From Batkoa obscura (Eukaryota > Entomophthoromycota > Entomophthoromycetes > Entomophthorales > Batkoaceae), in contig JASVEC010000028.1 in assembly GCA_030770535.1 (NCBI GenBank), forward strand, positions 124,001 to 188,000: 64,000 nt of DNA, in the 5' to 3' direction. The notes below the pieces were generated by a model. That model did no database searches. It saw only the letters and a program-made list of their open reading frames with translations, and had not been told where the DNA came from. How positions within the stretch are numbered: position 1 is the first letter of the stretch; every line of letters starts with the position of its first letter. The position numbers and the translations under genes are program-made. Below are positions 35,201 to 47,166 of this stretch, in pieces.

Positions 35201-35342
35201 AACCACTTAAGTAGTAGCATTAACACTGTTATTATAGTTTATTAAATATATAAATTTCACTTTCAACTAAGTTATTTCAGTTTGCAAGTCCGCCTATTTA
35301 CCTAAGATAAAGACTAAACGAATCAAAATTTACAATAATAAA
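32298..35342. other. 3-kb AT-rich region without a gene
   Basis: No supported frame. A diverged family D copy is near 34104-34200, and ACATCCCCATGTATA near 34308 looks like a lone transposon end of the A/B type. Confidence 0.45.
34104..34318. repeat. Diverged repeat family D, copy 2, with a CATCCCCA end
   Basis: Starts ATGCAGCTGTAAGTTCAAAT and shares the phrase AACTATTTGTTTTATTG with copies 1 and 3. About 200 bp further on it ends in AAAAAACATCCCCATGTATA, which looks like the right end of a family A element. Whether this is one element or two adjoining fragments is unclear. Confidence 0.35.
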
Positions 35343-36557
35343 ATGGAAGAGAACGGTCAGCCATATCGATACCCATACATATATTATGAGATAGATCCAA
35401 TGAGAATAGTAGATTTAGTTTGTAAGTGCTTTTATATATTTTTAAAGTAGAAATTAAAATTTTAAATCATTTCAATTTATTAAGCGGAACTTTTAATTGA
35501 ACTTGTTCGACGTAATGATGATAATCCAACAGCGTTAGCGTCAGTAACACGCTTCCACTCAAGAGCCCCACCATCTATTGGTATTCATGAATATTTGACA
35601 AGAATAGTAAAATATACGCCAATAGAAAATGAAGTATTGTTGGCGTCTTTAGTTTATATAGATAGGTTATGTGATGTCAATCCAACCTTTGCAATTACTT
35701 CATTATCAGTTCATCGTTATTTAATAACTGCTATTACTATTGGTTCCAAAATATTTTGTGATAGTTATTGTACAAATTATCATTATGCTAAAGTAGGTGG
35801 ATTGACTACACAAGAATTAAACAGTTTAGAATTAGAATTTAGTTTTTTAGCTGATTGGAAATTAATTATTCCGACCCCGACTATTCATAATTATTATTTA
35901 GGTATGCTGCGGCAGTCAAAAAAATATCATATGATTGAATATGATACTTTAATTGATCCTTTACCTGCTCCTATTTTACCACATCAACCACAACAACATC
36001 CTATCAAAAAACAGTTGAAAGCATCAGATGTTCCAAACCAGTATCAACAACAGCAACAACAACAGCAGCATTTGATGCCACATAACTCATCAAATCAACG
36101 CATTCTAACGCATAATCAACTACAGCAGCCAGTGATATCAAATAATAGTCAAATACACCAACAGATAGCAATAAATAGCAATCAGATATTTCATCAACAG
36201 CAACAATACCAAAGAACGTCTCAAGTGCTCCCTCATCCTAATAGTTATCCAAATCAAGTGAATAATGGTAATGTCAATTTGTACCAACAGCACTATCAGC
36301 CTAATTTTAGGCAAATACGCCCAAATTCTAATATACCACCAGTAAGACAAATGCCAGTACAATATGCACCTGTTGGGCAGGGATCTATTCATCGACCTAT
36401 CCTTCCTAATGTAAATGCCATTCATTCTCAAGGTCACACACCTCAAAGAGATCAATTTACTTCTACTTCACCAGATGATGACTCAGAAGAAGGCCTAAAT
36501 AGTATGGTTAATCGTTCTAATAACGCAAAAAATCGGGCGTCTATTGCTAAATCTTAA
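35343..36557 (+). CDS. Pho80/PCL-like cyclin with glutamine-rich tail
   Basis: Two exons, 35343-35421 and 35485-36557 (63-bp intron), total 383 residues starting MEENGQPYRYPYIYYEIDP. Residues 22-150 match the fungal Pho80-type cyclin box: SELLIELV, RFHSRAPPSIGIHEYLTRI, LLASLVYIDRL, FAITSLSVHRYLITAITIGSKIF, YAKVGGLTTQELNSLELEFSFLADW. Such cyclins bind a Pho85-type kinase and act in phosphate, polarity or cell-cycle control. The remaining 200 residues are a low-complexity Gln/Pro/His/Asn tail with runs such as QQQQQQQQH, probably disordered. Its ATG follows AAAATGG. It lies 151 bp from the convergent HIBADH gene. Confidence 0.9.
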
Positions 36558-36708
36558 CAATTTTTTTAACTGCTATTTTTGTATTTCCCTCGTTGTTTAC
36601 TTTATTATAAAAATAAAATGAATAAAAATTATATTTTGTTTTAAATAACAAATACTCGTTTATTAAGCTTTACTTTTTATTTAGGGTTATTTGATAAAAA
36701 CGGTTGAT

Positions 36709-37827
36709 TCATTCTTTTTTATCTGAAGGTTCACCACCCATCCATTTGAAAATGCTTGAAAAATCTTTATTTTCAAATCCTTCAGTTTTTGACACTCTAT
36801 TATATAATTGATGAGAAATAGATCCTAGCATGACATTAGCTTTAACTGAATTAGCCGCATCAACTGCCAATCCCATATCCTTAGCCATAAGAGAAACCCC
36901 AAAGCCTCCATTATAATCTTTAGAGGCTGGTACGTTAGGATGAACACCTGGACAAGGGTTATAAGTATCACTAGACCAACATCTGCCGGATGAAGTGTTT
37001 AAAATGGAAGCTAATAATTTAGGATCCATACCCAATTTTTGGCCTAAATTCATTGCTTCTGAAGTACCAATCATACCAATACCTAATAACATATTATTAC
37101 ATATTTTAGCAACTTGGCCATTTCCATTGGAGCCACAATATACAATATTTTTGCCCATATACTCTAAATAGCTTTTGACCAACTCAAAATCTGAGGTTGT
37201 TTGAGAGCCTACCATAAAGGTAAGGGTTCCAGCTTCTGCACCCAAAACACCTAATAATCATCAATAATTAATTTACACAATCAGAGTTTAGTTACCTCCA
37301 GATACTGGCGCATCAACCATAGTACAATTTTTTTTATTAACAATGTCAGCAACTTCTTTAGATACATGAATATCAATAGTTGAGGAATCGATGAAAACGG
37401 AGCCTGGTCTGATACCTTTTAATAGCCCATTTTCACCTAAATAAACACTTTGTACATGTTTTGAAGCAGGTAACATAGTAATGATGACGTTGGCCTCTTC
37501 AGCTACCTGTTGAGCATTTTTGACAACCTTTACTTTGTCTTTCCCTTCAGTAAACTTGGCTAAGATAGCTTCATTGGTGTCATACAGCACCATTTTTTGT
37601 CCGCTCTTTTTATATATATTGTTGGCCATGTGGTATCCCATTTGACCTAAGCCGATAAAACCTATAGTGGTGTTGCTTGTATCTAAAGGTAGATTAAATT
37701 AAATGTTTATCAACAATATAATATTAAGTTGGTTACCATTTGAAGAGTAAAATCTTTTGCTATTTAATTTAAATAAGGAAGAGGAGATCAAACGGGTGTT
37801 TTTATTTATTAGATTTACTTTCAACAT
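36709..37827 (-). CDS. 3-hydroxyisobutyrate dehydrogenase, mitochondrial
   Basis: Oxidises 3-hydroxyisobutyrate to methylmalonate semialdehyde with NAD in valine breakdown. Three exons, 37827-37737, 37682-37296 and 37250-36709, joined in frame to 339 residues. Exon 1 (MLKVNLINKNTRLISSSLFK) is a basic, serine-rich mitochondrial presequence. The NAD-binding motif is GFIGLGQMGYHM (about 38-49). The family signature DAPVSGG spans the second exon junction (about 154-160). The expected catalytic lysine is K208 in GNGQVAKICNN. A conserved C-terminal helical domain (KDMGLAVDAAN) completes the fold. Length and motifs are normal for the family. Confidence 0.95.
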
Positions 37828-38442
37828 GTTGATAACTTTGTATTAAGTTTGTTATAATTAATAAAGAAAATAGTTTTTTATTTGATTTTTATTATAATAC
37901 TGACTAAATTTTAGGTAGCCCAATCATTACAATGCTTTCGAAATAATTTAAAACTTAATCAATCATAAAAATTTAGCTAAATTTACTTTACACTTAGCAA
38001 ATGGGTTTTCTCCAATCAGATTAAATTTGACGTGGTGGCTTAAATTTCTACTATTTTAAATTAAGGCTTTGGATGTTTAAATTATCTTACTACTTCTTTA
38101 ATGTTGCTGGTGAATTTTATCGTGCTGTTGGGATCTTTTTTGCTTTTACAGTAATTTCTGCTAGTAGTTAATAAATTGGTTGCTGTTGTTAAAAGTTTTT
38201 TAAGTTGCTATATTTGAAGACTTACACTACTAGATGTACTAATTCAAAAATAGCTTTACAGGTGATTTTCAAAATATCTTGATGTTTATAAACAGCTCAA
38301 ATAAAGCAACTTTTTGATTGATTATTTTTAGTTTATATTAGATAATAAATGATCAAATATCCTAACATAAAGCTTAGGCTATTAGTAAATGCAATTGCTA
38401 TGTAACATAACTCATCAGCTAATAATCTTACTATTTAAGCCT

Positions 38443-39489
38443 TTATTGAATAGATCTAGATCTGGATCTAGATTTAGATACAGAACGACTAACACTTCTG
38501 CCATATTTTTTAGAGTACCTACCTTTAGAGTTGCTTCTAGAAGCATAGCTATATCTACGTGGTGGACTATAATCTCTTCCTCTTGAAACGGATCGAATTG
38601 GGGAACGAGATAAAGATCTAGAGCGAGATCTGTATCTATTTGGGGAATAAACTGGTCTATAAACTCTTCGGTTTCTTATTGGTGCTCGATATCTACGAAC
38701 TGGGGAGCGGCTGAAGGATCTTCTGCGGAAATTACGTCCTCGATAATTATTCCTTCTATTACGATAAACTGGAGCTAAGTAAAAGTTAGATTTAGTAAAT
38801 AAAAAAGAAAATTAAATTACAACGAACTGGCGATCTTGCTCTTCTCTCTACTAAATATCTCACGCTTATTTCATTACCATCAATATATCCCTATTAGTTT
38901 CATTAACATTTCTCTATTTTTCTATACTATTATTTTTACCAAGTCCATTGAACTCATAGCAATATCGGTTTCTTCTTTAGTAGAAAAAAGTACAGCAGCT
39001 TTACCTTTAATTTCTTTTCCTAACATACAGTTATTAATTTCAAAATAGTTATAAAAAAACTAACCTGGAGCTCTTAATGGGAATTGAATATCTTCAATTT
39101 TACCAAATAAACTAAATATTTCAATTAAATGATCTTTTGTAACATTTTTAGTAAGATTGGAAACCTCAAGTTTGGGGACTTTGTCTCTGCTAGAAACAGA
39201 GCTAAACGAACGTCTACTCCTTGATGAGTAAGAACGGGATCTATCTCTTATTGGTGATCTTGAAACAGATCTTGACCTTGAAACGGATCTATATCTAAAA
39301 TTATTAGCTATTTTTAATTTATTAATTTGGTATTCCTTACCTCCTTGGTAACGATCTTGAACGAGATCTTGAACGAGAATAGGAATAAGAGCGTGAAGGC
39401 GATTTTGATCTTGAAACTGCCTTTTCTCTCTTAGGTGATTCAGAGCCCCTAATAATTATAATTAATCTCTTGATTTTGTTGTTTTCCAT
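38443..39489 (-). CDS. RNPS1-like SR/RRM protein
   Basis: Five exons: 39489-39341, 39294-39065, 39019-38940, 38890-38824 and 38774-38443, giving 285 residues in one continuous frame. An Arg/Ser-rich N-terminus (residues 20-85) precedes one RRM: KLEVSNLTKNVTKDHLIEIF, then the RNP1-like KGKAAVLFSTKEE and DGNEISVRYL. A long Arg/Ser/Tyr-rich C-terminus follows. The RRM closely resembles human RNPS1 (LTRNVTKDHIMEIFSTYGKI, from memory), a splicing regulator and exon-junction-complex (ASAP/PSAP) partner in the nucleus. The first residues MENNKIKRLIIII are unusual, so the true start may differ. The introns are 41-50 bp. Confidence 0.85.
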
Positions 39490-39872
39490 TTTATTTACAT
39501 GAATTATTAACTTAAAAAATACAAAATTTTTTCACACTTTTAGCTTCTTTTTTACAGTCAGTTTACAAATTTATCTCTTTTGATTGGCTCATTTCCTTTT
39601 ACCCTTTCCTTATCATTTATTTTTACAAAATAATATACCAAAATAGATTATGTATATTAATTTTCTCTTAATATAAATATTGGTATTTCTTAAATATAGG
39701 GTAGCAAAGTAGCTATAAAAAATAAAAATTGATTTTTCACAAGTGTATTATACACTCAGAAATTTCAAATTATTTAGTTGACTTAAAACAAAACTCAATT
39801 TTTGCAACTGAAAATTGACCATAAATAAATTACGTCACTAAAAGGAGATTATATTTTTTAAACAAATAAATA

Positions 39873-42552
39873 ATGATGAACCGATTTTTCCAAGCAATAA
39901 AAGAAGCTTTAGATGATATTGATGTCGAGTCAGATACTTCAGAAGTAGAAGAGAGAGAAGAAGGAAAGATAAGCTCAGAAGTCGTAGCGGATAATGATGA
40001 GTATGAGCTAATTAATAATAAAGTTCCCAACTCAACTTACTCATTCAACCTTAATGACTCCAATTATTTTGTTTCAGAAAAAAGCTATGAGTTCAATTTT
40101 TGGTGTAAAAAAATATCTTCGTTTGAAAAAAAAGAAGTAAAAGTAGTCAAAGCTTATTTAGAACATTAACATTGAAATTTATAGTTGCTTGAGGACTTTA
40201 TTAAATTAGAAAATAACAAAGTAGTAGAAAAAGTAGTTTCGTACAAGGAAATAGCTTTAAACGAGGTAAGTTATGAATTTATTTATTTGTAGTAAATAAG
40301 CTTAGTTTAAAGTTCCATTTAAATAGATAGAAATTTATGAAAACTTAAACAAACTGCATTATATGCAACTTATATGGCCTAGCGTTGGAGTAAATAAAGA
40401 AGAATGGATTCATCAAGCAATTAAACTGGCTAACTCTCATTTAGAGATTAACTTTGCGACTAAAAATACTTCATTTTCAGAGAAAGTGACCAATTCCATC
40501 ATGAAAAGTATGAAGGATAGTAGATTAAAAAAGATATCTTTGATAAGTAACTAAGCATTTAAAATCTGTTATATGATGGTAACAATATACTTTAAGATTT
40601 ATATGCCATGTTATCTACCAGCATTAGTACCAGTTTCAATGAGATTCAGGCTACTATGGTTTCGCTTTCAATGTTATTTAATATCATTCAAAAAGTAAGC
40701 TTTATTGGTTTATTTGTTATTAACAGTGATAACAGCTTAATAAGGATTTAAAAAGTGACAATGAAAGTAATGCTATTTTAGCTTTAAAGTCATTAAGCTG
40801 GTTTCCAGATATGGAACTTGTAACCGAATTATTACCTATTATATTTAAGCTATTTAATAAAGCACAAAAAGAAAACAAGTAAGTAACTAGTAAATGGTGT
40901 TACTTTATATTGACAATTTTTAGCGTAAAAATAATGAAGTATAGTTTGGGATTAATCTATAGGATAGTTGCGCATAAAAAAGATATAGAAAATATTAACT
41001 TAGAATTTGGCATAGAAATATCTCAACTAATACAAACATTATTAATAGCATTAAAAATGGATGAGTTAAATGAGATTGGTTTAAATATAGCTTTATTAGT
41101 GGTTTCAATACCTGGGTTTCCCATTAAAACTATAATATTTTCAGTGACAGCCCTTATTTCAAAATTAAGTTCCATCTTCAGTAAATCAACTAATGTTTAT
41201 AAAAACTTGAATTCACCTTGGGCGCAAATAAAAGCATTAAGGATTATAAATGTTGCTGTAGCGAACAACTTGTCTTTAGATAAAATATTTTTACCGCTAG
41301 TTATTGATTGCTTTATTAATGCTTCAAATAATGTGAGAGGCGGAAGTGGTAAGTAAAAGGAAATAGCGAATTTTAAAGTAGCTCATTCATTATTTTATAT
41401 TAGGTATATTACTTGAATGCTCCATTATTCTTGGTAATATGAAGTTAAATAACGAAGATAAAAATTTAATCAGTGAAAACCAAAAAATTGTCAACCACAT
41501 TAACAAATGCTTGAATGAGCTATTCAATGCTAACCAACCAATAATGTATCGTTTAGCTTCAAAAATTATGCTATCACTACTACCACACGCTAATTTATTA
41601 AATTTTATGGATTACTTCCATACTTTGTTGTCGTTACTTAGTTACACTTCGGATATTTCTATTTTAGTAATTATTTATTTTTTGATTTAATAGTTTTAAT
41701 TAACGTTTTAGGCATGGAAAATTATACTTGAATTAAAACTTAATAATGAGCAATTTTATCAAAGTTATACTACTATTGAAGATCATCGCTTATTAATCAA
41801 AGCATCTAGTTTATGGATTCATTCTATTGAAAACAACATGACGTTGAATGAAAATAATTACAATAGCTTTGTCCTTATTAATATAATTGTAACAAAAATA
41901 ATACAAAAGATTGATAAAAATAATGACGGAAATAATAGAAATGAATATAATAAATTAAATGAGGATATCTCACCGATATCTATTATCATTCAATTAGAGA
42001 ATTTGTTAGTTAAAACTAAATTTAAGTATTTGGAACCATATATGCCGTTGATAATCAAAGTAAGCACTTTATATTTAAAGTATATACAATTAATATTATT
42101 CTAGATTATTAGTGTATTATACAAGCAACTTGAAAGCTGTATTGAACAGGTTGAGCTTTTGATAGCAGATAATTTAATAGATAATATGGAATCAATATGT
42201 AATAAGTTAATAGTTTATTGTGAGGAATATCAAGGTAATCATTATAGTAGTAGTAGTAATAGTTTTTAATTGATATTATTATAGAAGATCAGCTTTCAGA
42301 TCAAGTGATGGAGATAGCCCAATTGCACCTTATTTTATTTCAAAAAATTATTCATCATTTTAAAATTACTCATAGTCAACCTACTTTGCCTTTCAAACCA
42401 CAGTGTTTATCTATACTTTGTCATTGGGATAGTTTACTAAAAGTAAGTTATTTTTATTAATTAATGGTTGAACTTATATTGATATCAAATAGTATGAAAT
42501 ATTAGCTCATCTGGATGAGAATGATTATCTTAAATTTTATTTGAAAATCTAA
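39873..42552 (+). CDS. Unrecognised 729-aa helical protein, 11 exons
   Basis: Exons 39873-40136, 40185-40265, 40327-40546, 40597-40694, 40736-40878, 40924-41348, 41404-41666, 41712-42059, 42105-42234, 42285-42442 and 42493-42552 join in one frame. All introns have GT and AG ends and are 41-61 bp. After an acidic start (DDIDVESDTSEVEEREEG) the protein is almost all alpha-helical, with paired helices such as AILALKSLSWFPDMELVTELLPIIFKL and ASKIMLSLLPHANLLNFMDYF, which suggests HEAT-like repeats. A focadhesin-type or other HEAT scaffold is possible, but I do not recognise it. Intron conservation of frame makes a real gene very likely. It is convergent with the 79-aa gene 21 bp downstream. Confidence 0.8.
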
Positions 42553-42573
42553 ATTATTCAACAGAAAATATAA

Positions 42574-42813
42574 TCATTTATTTCCATGCTCACACTCATA
42601 GTCGCTAAGCTTCATACATAATAAAGTTGGGAGTGCACCAAAAAGTTCTGCATAATGGAATTCATTATTATGTAGTTTACTTCCGATTTCCTTAAGTACG
42701 TCTTGAACTTTAGTTACGACCTCTCGACATGTTTGTACTTTTATTTCTCTCTCCATAAACTTGTTAACTTTATCTTGATGTTCTGCAATATTTAGTATAT
42801 CTTTATTTTCCAT
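42574..42813 (-). CDS. Small unknown helical protein, 79 aa
   Basis: Single exon with ATG at 42813, preceded on its strand by A/T-rich sequence with ATAAAA repeats. Sequence MENKDILNIAEHQDKVNKFM onward is charged and heptad-like to about residue 50, followed by a short hydrophobic segment (AELFGALPTLLCMKL) and an end DYECEHGNK. It could be a small subunit of a larger complex. I recognise no family. The mixed composition and absence of low complexity support coding. Confidence 0.55.
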   Translation of the reverse strand: MENKDILNIAEHQDKVNKFMEREIKVQTCREVVTKVQDVLKEIGSKLHNNEFHYAELFGALPTLLCMKLSDYECEHGNK

Positions 42814-44866
42814 TTTATTTTTATTTTTATTTTTATTTTTTATCTATCATGGTTGATTATATATATATACTTTTGAATTTTAATCTAAAATTAGAATGTG
42901 ATATTTTGGTAAAACATAATACTGCGCGCTATTTAAGCTAGTTTATTGGGTGGAATGAAATAAGTTAATGTTCCAGTATTATAGACTATGCTTGGTATTC
43001 TATTAATCACTATCAAATGATTTAATTTTATAAAATTTTTACTATTGAGATTGAAATCGAATTTCTAGTTACTTTTTTAATATTGCAGGTTAATTTTTGA
43101 TTTTTTGCTAAAAAAGTAGAAAAAGAAAGTTTAATTAGTTTTAGTAACCGAAATGAAAAGCAATGATGTAAATATCAGTATGGTGCAAATAGGTTTTCAC
43201 TTCTTCAGGTTACTATTATTTCTAATTGGGTCACCAAATCATTGATATGAGGTGTTTCAACATAAAGCTATGATATTTTTATACTTTACTTTTTAAAATT
43301 TAATATAGTTGTTTAATATATCATTATCTATAGTACAATGAACAAAATCACTGATTCGTTTTATTATAGTTTTAATATAGTCATCAAATCTTTGGTATAA
43401 AAATTCCGAAATAAAATTGTATGATTTTCACAGTTTATAAGAATTATATTTTCCTAAAGTGGCTTAATACGTCTCCTTTTATAGAACCATAGATCATCAA
43501 TATAAAATGGTTAAGATCTATATCAATATACTTTTCTTATTAAAAGTAATATTCATTTTAATATCTTAAATTTCCTGAGCTCTAATCTAACCTGCATATT
43601 TATCAATAGAATGTTTAAAATGAATTTACTAACTCAATTAACCCTAAGGCACCTCAGGCCTATGAGCAAGTATCAACTAAATTATTGTGTCATGACTAAC
43701 GCTCTAAAAACCCATTAAATGTGTAGCAAGTCTGATTTAAATTTCATTAAAGAAAACCAGCAAAGAAGGACCATGTTAAGTCATACACCCAATGATAAAC
43801 CAGAGTTGTGATCTAGTCCTAGAACCTTGGGAGGAGTGTTATCCTTTACACTTATAGCTTCTAGTTTAATTATTATATGATCAGCTTTGGCCTGTCAATA
43901 TAAATATCAAGTTGATAAAAACGCCGCAGAGCCAGTGTCTACTAACCCAGCGTCTACAAACCCAGAACCTACTAACTCGTTTCTGTTGCTTTTAGACAAG
44001 TTTGAAAAATTACTTGGTTTGGATGAAGGTATAATATCAACTAATGGAACTGAAGAAAACCTTATGAAATCTATACATACACACATATATATATATTTGA
44101 GCGACGGACTTAAATATTTAAAAAAAGGATCAAATAATGTAACCAAATATGACAAGACTGTTTACTGTTTACTGTTTAATAGCTGTCAACTGCTTGGTTT
44201 TCTTAGCTTGTCAAACCCCAAAACTGCAACCTTTTTTTACACTCATTTTGTTCACCACCCCACTTCAAATAGATACTACACTCTATTGACAAATACCTTC
44301 ACCCATAAAAATCTATTGCACTTAGGGTTTAATATGGTCGCTTTGGAATCTTTTGGTAGACTAGCATGTTTTATATTCAGCATTGAGCAGTTTTTAGCCT
44401 TTTATTTAAGTAGTGGGATGGTAGCTACTTTAGCACGACGAATAGCTATCAAAGTTTTACCCAAAATTCATCATGGTTCAAAGTTAATCCCCAGTATAGG
44501 TGCCTCTGGGGTTACCTATGGTTTAGCTGGTTATATCACATATCTTCTTCCAGATTTGAAGGGTAGTGTTTTGCTTATCTCTTTCTTCGAGCTTAGTTTA
44601 AAGTGGTTGGTAGCTTCATTTATGACGTTAGATTTTATTGGGATTGTTAGGAGATGGAAAGCAATCGATCATTGTGTAAACATATGGGGGTGTCCGAATT
44701 GGTTTCAGAATTTAACTAGAAATTAATCCAAATTTTAAGTTTTTAAATTTGTAAGTCTTTAATGTATGATCAGCTAAATTTAAAAAGCTTAAAACTAAAT
44801 ATAAAAATTTAACTTAAAGACTTATTTTATTTATTTTATTTTATTTTATTTTTTTGATTATATGTT

Positions 44867-45223
44867 TGTGAAAGTTAGTACTCAGCAATTGGAGTTGAAA
44901 GCAGCTCTAGCTTAACTAACTAGCCGTGAGTCAAAAGGCCTTAGTTTATGTAACTAAGATAGACTTAAATTAATAGGAATAATACGTAATAAGTTACGAA
45001 CTATGTAAAACAAATAGAATAGACAATGCTACTGTAAAATCTACGTAAAATACTATAAGACTTAGTGGCTTTATTAAAAGTACAATATTAAGGAGCAATT
45101 CAATTAAAAAGCCTCGAGCTATTATGTTGAAGAATCTATTTTATACTCCAACTAGTTTTGTAAACAAGTTAAGTGATTATTATGCGGTAATCAATCATAG
45201 AGCTGATGAAACGATATTTCACA
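44867..45223. repeat. Repeat C, copy C2, in the 5' part of B2
   Basis: 357 bp from TGTGAAAGTTAGTACTCAGC to GATATTTCACA. It aligns with C1 throughout but lacks about 105 bp of the right half. Its place in B2 (between the terminal region and the transposase) differs from the place of C1 in B1 (inside the transposase), so the two insertions were independent. Confidence 0.7.
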
Positions 45224-45315
45224 GTGTTTTGTATTTTTTCATTAAATGTTTAATAGATATGTAATATATAATTATATAATTATTTGACTTTATTTTCTAT
45301 TAAAATAAAAACAAA

Positions 45316-46851
45316 ATGCAAGCTTTTATAACTAAACTTCGAAATGGAATTTCTAAAAATTTCAATAGGGTAGGGAGAAGCACATTATATGAACATTGTA
45401 ATTCATTTACATCAATTTTAACAACTATTCACAATAACCCAGAGTTTATGGAATTTTATAATAAAACAAAAAATGGAAAAGAAATGTCATTAAAGTTTAC
45501 TATTAATAATAACAGACTTAATCAAGCAATGTATAAAATTAGTGCTTTAAAGGAAACAGGAAATAAAGACCACAAGTAGTATTATTATCGACTATAGCTT
45601 CAGTATATTCTTTTGATGAATGTAAAAGTTTTGGATTTAATATAAGTAGAAATCAATATGATTATTCAAAAATAATTAGCAATAATAAAACACCAACACT
45701 ACAACCTATTATTAAAAATACAAAAAAAATTAAAGATGAGTAAATAGAGATTATTATACAATGTTTACTTAATAATTCAAATATTTCATCAAGATTTAAT
45801 AAAAAAAACAATGATAATAAATATTCGTCAGATAATATATATATTAAATAAAAGTAGAAGAATGATATATAGTAAGTATTTTAATGATTTAAAAGATAAA
45901 GCAATAGCTAGGTCAACATTTTCCAAATATATACCAAATAATTTTAAAAATCCAGCAAGAAAAACAGATTTATGTAATATATGTGCCCAGTATACAGTTA
46001 GAAAAAAGTTATTTGAAAATAAAATAAATACAGCGACAGAAAATAAAGCAGAGATACAGGAATCTTTTAATAAAGAAAAAAGGTTATATAAATTACATGA
46101 ATTTTGTGTTGATACTCAAAAAAACATACTTAATGAAACTATTGAAAAATTAAATAATAGAAGTTGTATAATAATTTTAGACTTTAAACAAAATATGGAA
46201 ATAGGAACAAGACCAGATCCAATAAACTTAGATCATTATAACAAACAAGCTATATCAGTATTAGGGTTTGGCGTTTTATATTTAAAAAATGATAAAACAA
46301 TAGGCAAAGTTTATTTTGATTATCTATCTGAAATATTGAATCATGATTCAGCATATGCAGGAGATTGTTTAATTGACTTAATATCTAAAGAGCCTTTATT
46401 TAAAAAGTTTATAAAAATTAATATATGGGCAGATACAGGATATCATTTTAAATCTCAAGAGTTTTTACATTATATATTTGAAGAAATTTATAAAATAAAT
46501 AGTAGTTTAAATATTGATCTTAATTTTTTTGCTGAGCATCATGGAAAAAGTATAGTTGACGGACATTTTGAAAATCTTTCACAGTGGAAAAATAGTTTTG
46601 AAGCGTTAGGTAAAATAGATGTTGATCAATTAATTTCAAAATTTGAGATTTTTGTTTGTGAAAATAATAGAGTTAATAACTCAACTTTCAATAATGGGAA
46701 AGCAGATATAACTTTTAAAAAGTATGAAAGAAACAAAGATACAAAAATAATAATAAAAATAAAAGGTATTAAAAAGTATTTGCATTTTGTTAAACGTAAT
46801 AATAAACTACAATGTTATCCAGTATCTGATAGATCAAAAAAAGTGATATAA
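45316..46851 (+). pseudogene. Family B transposase, DDE-like, nearly intact (B2)
   Basis: The N-terminal piece (45316-45579) starts MQAFITKLRNGISKNFNRVG. After a frame change near 45580 and one stop near 45740 the frame is open to 46851. The second part has a CNICAQYT cysteine pair, then the likely catalytic core: an Asp in IIILDFKQN, an Asp in IWADTGYHFKS and a Glu in FFAEHHGKSIVDGHF, with spacing that suits an RNase H-fold DDE transposase. The HGKS..DGHF motif recalls that seen in several eukaryotic transposases, but I cannot name the superfamily. It may have been a single protein of about 500 residues. Confidence 0.75.
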
Positions 46852-47026
46852 TTCCAATTAAAGTTATAGAGTCTATAGAGGATAGAAAAATTAAAAGGTC
46901 AACCCCAGCTTATCTTACAAAAATAACAGAAAATTTAAAAGTTTCAATATTTAGTAAGCAAGTAAGTAGCTTATTAGATGATAGAAATCAACTATTAAAT
47001 GTTGATATTACTTAAATTATTAATAG

Positions 47027-47166
47027 CTAAGTTAATAAATAGTCAAAGAGCAAGTAGTTGTAATAATAAGTAAAAACTATTAATACACTGCTTGTGTTAC
47101 ATAGGGATGGTTAATTATAGTTTTGGGGCTAACCACTCCCTCCCATGCAGCTATTTATTAACCTAA
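47027..47166. repeat. Internal 140-bp inverted-repeat module in B2
   Basis: CTAAGTTAATAAATAG at 47027-47042 and its complement with one mismatch at 47151-47166, bracketing the same phrases as the B1 module in the corresponding orientation. Shared by both copies, so it was in their common ancestor. Confidence 0.8.

Noticed and set aside
36138-36455. 105-codon minus-strand frame inside the cyclin gene
   Set aside because: Complement of the CAA/CAG-rich glutamine tail. Its Ile/Leu/Trp composition is an artefact.
38389-39048. Plus-strand frames over the RNPS1-like gene
   Set aside because: Antisense to Arg/Ser-rich exons and introns.
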